Source of the DNA: Candidatus Stackebrandtia faecavium
GTDB lineage: Bacteria; Actinomycetota; Actinomycetes; Mycobacteriales; Micromonosporaceae
Reading direction: 5' to 3'
Length of the DNA stretch: 64,000 nt
NCBI GenBank assembly: GCA_019112895.1
Contig: DXIM01000062.1
Span: 54,344 to 118,343 of the forward strand
Shown here one piece after another: positions 62,077-64,000 of this stretch. Numbering within the stretch: position 1 is the first letter of the stretch; the number at the start of each line of letters is the position of its first letter. A program made the position numbers and the translations under genes. The notes beneath the pieces were generated by a model, which had not been told where the DNA came from, did not search any database, and saw only the letters and a program-made list of their open reading frames with translations.

Positions 62077-62676
62077 TTAGAATCCGCAGACTTTCCACTC
62101 ACCGTCTTCGAGAACGACATCGACAGTCTCAGGGTCTTCACCCTCCGCTTTCACGGTGACAGTGCCCTCGTTACCGTCTTCGGACTCGTCAATGATTTCC
62201 CAGTCCTTGAGGTCTTCGTCTTCCCACCCTTTGAAGAAGTCTTCCTCGCTCGCACCGGCATCAAGAGCATCGTCGATCTGGTCGCGCTGCTTCTTACAAA
62301 AGCTGTCCTTCACGCCATCCAGGTCACGGTTCTCCATGGCCTGGACAAGGGACTTCACCGGCGTGCTCGGTCCGCCACCGGACAGGGCGAACACCAAGAC
62401 AATGGCCAGCACCACGACGAAGAATCCGCCGACACCGATGCCGATGAATAGGCCAGTTTTGTTCTTCGGCGGCTGGCCCGGCATTCCTCCTTGCGGCGGG
62501 AATCCTCCGGGTGGAGGCCCCTGAGGCGGGTAACCACCGGGGCCTGGAGGGGGCCCCTGTGGCGGGTAACCACCGGGCGGTTGCTGCGGATAACCGCCCT
62601 GACCTTGCGGCGGGTAACCCCCGGGAGGCTGCTGGTTCGGGTCAGGGAATTGACCGCCCTGCGGCGGATAGGTCAT
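62077..62676 (-). CDS. Proline/glycine-rich single-pass membrane protein
   Basis: A 199-residue protein. The cytoplasmic N-terminus (about 1-70) is made of GGYPPQGPPPG-type repeats; a transmembrane helix (about 75-99, GLFIGIGVGGFFVVVLAIVL) is followed by an extracellular helical domain with LVQAMENRDLDGVKDSFCKK and a C-terminal WKVCGF. Two cysteines may pair. Similar proteins with a DUF4878-like outside domain are common in actinobacteria. Function unknown. Confidence 0.72.
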   Translation of the reverse strand: MTYPPQGGQFPDPNQQPPGGYPPQGQGGYPQQPPGGYPPQGPPPGPGGYPPQGPPPGGFPPQGGMPGQPPKNKTGLFIGIGVGGFFVVVLAIVLVFALSGGGPSTPVKSLVQAMENRDLDGVKDSFCKKQRDQIDDALDAGASEEDFFKGWEDEDLKDWEIIDESEDGNEGTVTVKAEGEDPETVDVVLEDGEWKVCGF

Positions 62677-62867
62677 AACTGCTCCTCAAATACCGGAAGA
62701 ACCGGGAAGTCTGGTGTAGAGACCACGGACTGGCCGGCGCACGTACCCACGGGCACACCGCCAGCAAGCGGACATTAGACGATTTCAATGCGGATTCTAG
62801 CGAGCCCTGCAAGCGTCCCGGTCACCGCGATGGGACGCGCACACCACCGGTGCGACGACCGACACGA

Positions 62868-62899
62868 AAAAGGCCGGTCAGCAGTGTGACCGGCCTTTT
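62868..62899 (-). terminator. Intrinsic terminator after ctaF
   Basis: Perfect 13-bp stem AAAAGGCCGGTCA / TGACCGGCCTTTT with a 6-base loop and a T-run on the minus strand, 11 bases after the ctaF stop. Confidence 0.88.
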
Positions 62900-62910
62900 C
62901 TTAAAGTCGT

Positions 62911-63333
62911 TTACAGCTCTGCGCGGCGAGTACCGGAGTAGTACTCGAACAGGAGCCCCGCGGTCGCCATGATCACCGCGGCGAAGCCGGCAATCATGAG
63001 CCACGTGAACCAGTACGCCACGCCGACACCAGTCAAGGTCACCGCGAGCGCCAGGCCGAACGGCCAGTAGCTACCGGGCGAGAAGAACCCGACATCGCCG
63101 GCGGCATCGGCTATCTCGCCATCGGCGCGGTCTTCGGGACGCGGGTCGATACGGCGCGCGATGAAGGCGGCAAAACCCCAGATCATGCCCGTCAGCGTGC
63201 CCGACAGCAACAGCGCCACGAACCCGATGTATTCGATGCTTCCGCCGTCATACCAGGTCCACCATCCATAGACAGCGCCGAACAGGTACAGGCTGCCCGT
63301 GACGACGCCAAAAACGGCTGCTTCGGTTTTCAC
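62911..63333 (-). CDS. ctaF: Actinobacterial cytochrome c oxidase subunit IV
   Basis: A 140-residue membrane protein with four helices (KTEAAVFGVVTGSLYLFGAV, IEYIGFVALLLSGTLTGMIW, then GFFSPGSYWPFGLALAVTLT and ITF-like C-terminal helix), the PF12270 pattern. It belongs to the aa3 oxidase and follows ctaC by 14 bp. Confidence 0.93.
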   Translation of the reverse strand: MKTEAAVFGVVTGSLYLFGAVYGWWTWYDGGSIEYIGFVALLLSGTLTGMIWGFAAFIARRIDPRPEDRADGEIADAAGDVGFFSPGSYWPFGLALAVTLTGVGVAYWFTWLMIAGFAAVIMATAGLLFEYYSGTRRAEL

Positions 63334-63347
63334 CTAGGCGCTCCCCT

Positions 63348-64000
63348 CTAGCTAACCGTGCCCGCGTTGGGCTTGGTGTCGAATGGTTTCGTCGTGGTGG
63401 CGTACGGGTCCTGGCCGATCGATTCCAAAGCGTCGGCCGTCGACATGCCCTCTTGACGGGCTTCCAGGTAAGCCTCGTAGTCCTCACTGGAGACGGCACG
63501 CATCTCGAAGTTCATCATCGAGTGGTAAGCGCCACACAACTCGGCGCAGCGGCCAACGTAGGCGCCCTCTTCTTCGATCGTGACTTCGAACATATTGTCC
63601 TCGCCCGGCATGACGTCCTGCTTGAACAGCAGGTCCGGAACCCAGAACGAGTGGATGACGTCTTTAGAGACCTCGTTGAACCGAAGCCGTTCATCGGTCG
63701 GGACGACCAGAATCGGGATGGTGTCGCTCGTGCCCACCGTCTTAACCGGATCCTCGGGGCCATCGCCATCGGGGTCAGTCTCTGGGTACGAGAATTCCCA
63801 GTTCCATTTGAAGGCCGTGACGGTAACTTCGCGATCTGGGTTCTCACTCAAGTGGGTGATGTCCGTCTGGATCACCGCGGTGTAGTAGAAGAGCACGGAG
63901 ATGGCCAAGAACGGCGTGACCGTGAACAGCAGCTCCATCGGCAGGTTGTAACGCGTCTGGACTGGCAGTTCGTCACTCTTCTTGCGGTACCGGATAATGC
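63348..64000 (-). CDS. ctaC: Cytochrome c oxidase subunit II (5' end outside window)
   Basis: Carries the CuA site that receives electrons from QcrC. Visible from the window edge in frame: IIRYRKKSDELPVQTRYN, then LPMELLFTVTPFLAISVLFY (second helix) and the cupredoxin part with VTAFKWNWEFSYPE, VIHSFWVPDLLFKQDVMPG and the CuA ligands in GRCAELCGAYHSMMNFEM. The signal/lipobox and first helix are beyond base 64000. Co-transcribed with ctaF. Confidence 0.96.
   Translation of the reverse strand, partial: IIRYRKKSDELPVQTRYNLPMELLFTVTPFLAISVLFYYTAVIQTDITHLSENPDREVTVTAFKWNWEFSYPETDPDGDGPEDPVKTVGTSDTIPILVVPTDERLRFNEVSKDVIHSFWVPDLLFKQDVMPGEDNMFEVTIEEEGAYVGRCAELCGAYHSMMNFEMRAVSSEDYEAYLEARQEGMSTADALESIGQDPYATTTKPFDTKPNAGTVS

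Noticed and set aside
62470-62676. GGYPPQG repeats as a possible tandem repeat or CRISPR-like array
   Set aside because: They are in-frame codons of a proline-rich cytoplasmic tail common in actinobacterial membrane proteins; no spacers.

Overview
The window is chromosomal DNA of a high-GC Gram-positive bacterium (Actinomycetota). The evidence is GTG/TTG starts, a primary sigma factor with a Lys/Ala-rich N-terminus, IdeR next to SigB, the actinobacterial cytochrome bc1-aa3 genes (QcrCAB with a diheme QcrC, CtaE, CtaF, CtaC) and actinobacterial families (DUF3159, DUF3710, DUF3093, DUF4193, DUF3039, DUF3099). Gene order recalls two stretches of Mycobacterium tuberculosis as I remember them (dut-sigA-sigB-ideR-nrdR-lexA-hflX-dapF, and cobT/gcvT/pepA/trpD/ctaE-qcrCAB-ctaF-ctaC). 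A soil or halophilic actinomycete of the Glycomycetaceae/Micromonosporaceae type would fit, but the genus cannot be fixed from the sequence. I saw no rRNA, tRNA, CRISPR array, insertion sequence or prophage.

Region 1 (1-11.2 kb, all minus strand) is the most distinctive part: a catabolic one-carbon block. A DmdA/GcvT-like methyltransferase, a MetF-type reductase, formate-THF ligase, a FolC paralogue and a methenyl-THF cyclohydrolase form one tightly packed operon. A GntR regulator, a dimethylglycine/sarcosine dehydrogenase-GcvT fusion, EtfB, EtfA and an IclR regulator follow. Together they could strip methyl groups from a methylated compound onto THF and oxidise them to formate with ATP recovery, while electrons from N-demethylation go to ETF. 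GTTGCGCA-type elements lie ahead of both halves.

Region 2 (11.3-31.6 kb) holds a two-component system, a membrane-anchored lysozyme-like protein, dxs, an RNA methyltransferase, and the conserved block DUF3159-DUF3710-dut-DUF3093-DUF4193-Cei-like-sigA. Then come a small zinc-ribbon protein, a helicase, dtd, DUF3099/DUF3039, a BlaI-M56 pair with its operator, sigB-ideR and a lipoprotein.

Region 3 (31.7-43.3 kb) has rhodanese, a split RibD-like deaminase/reductase pair, a PP2C phosphatase, a lipoate ligase, nrdJ-nrdR with a NrdR box, lexA with SOS boxes, a membrane-anchored propeller protein and hflX.

Region 4 (43.3-54.1 kb) contains malic enzyme, dapF, cobT, gcvT, pepA, an alpha/beta hydrolase, a DEDDh exonuclease-UvrC-like fusion, and a RelA/SpoT homologue whose hydrolase site looks intact while its synthetase site looks ruined.

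Region 5 (54.1-64 kb) is respiratory: qcrB-qcrA-qcrC, ctaE, ctaF and the start-less ctaC, interrupted by trpD, a Nudix hydrolase, an AsnC-type domain protein, a stand-alone ocin-ThiF-like protein and a proline-rich membrane protein. Perfect inverted repeats serve as terminators at several junctions.
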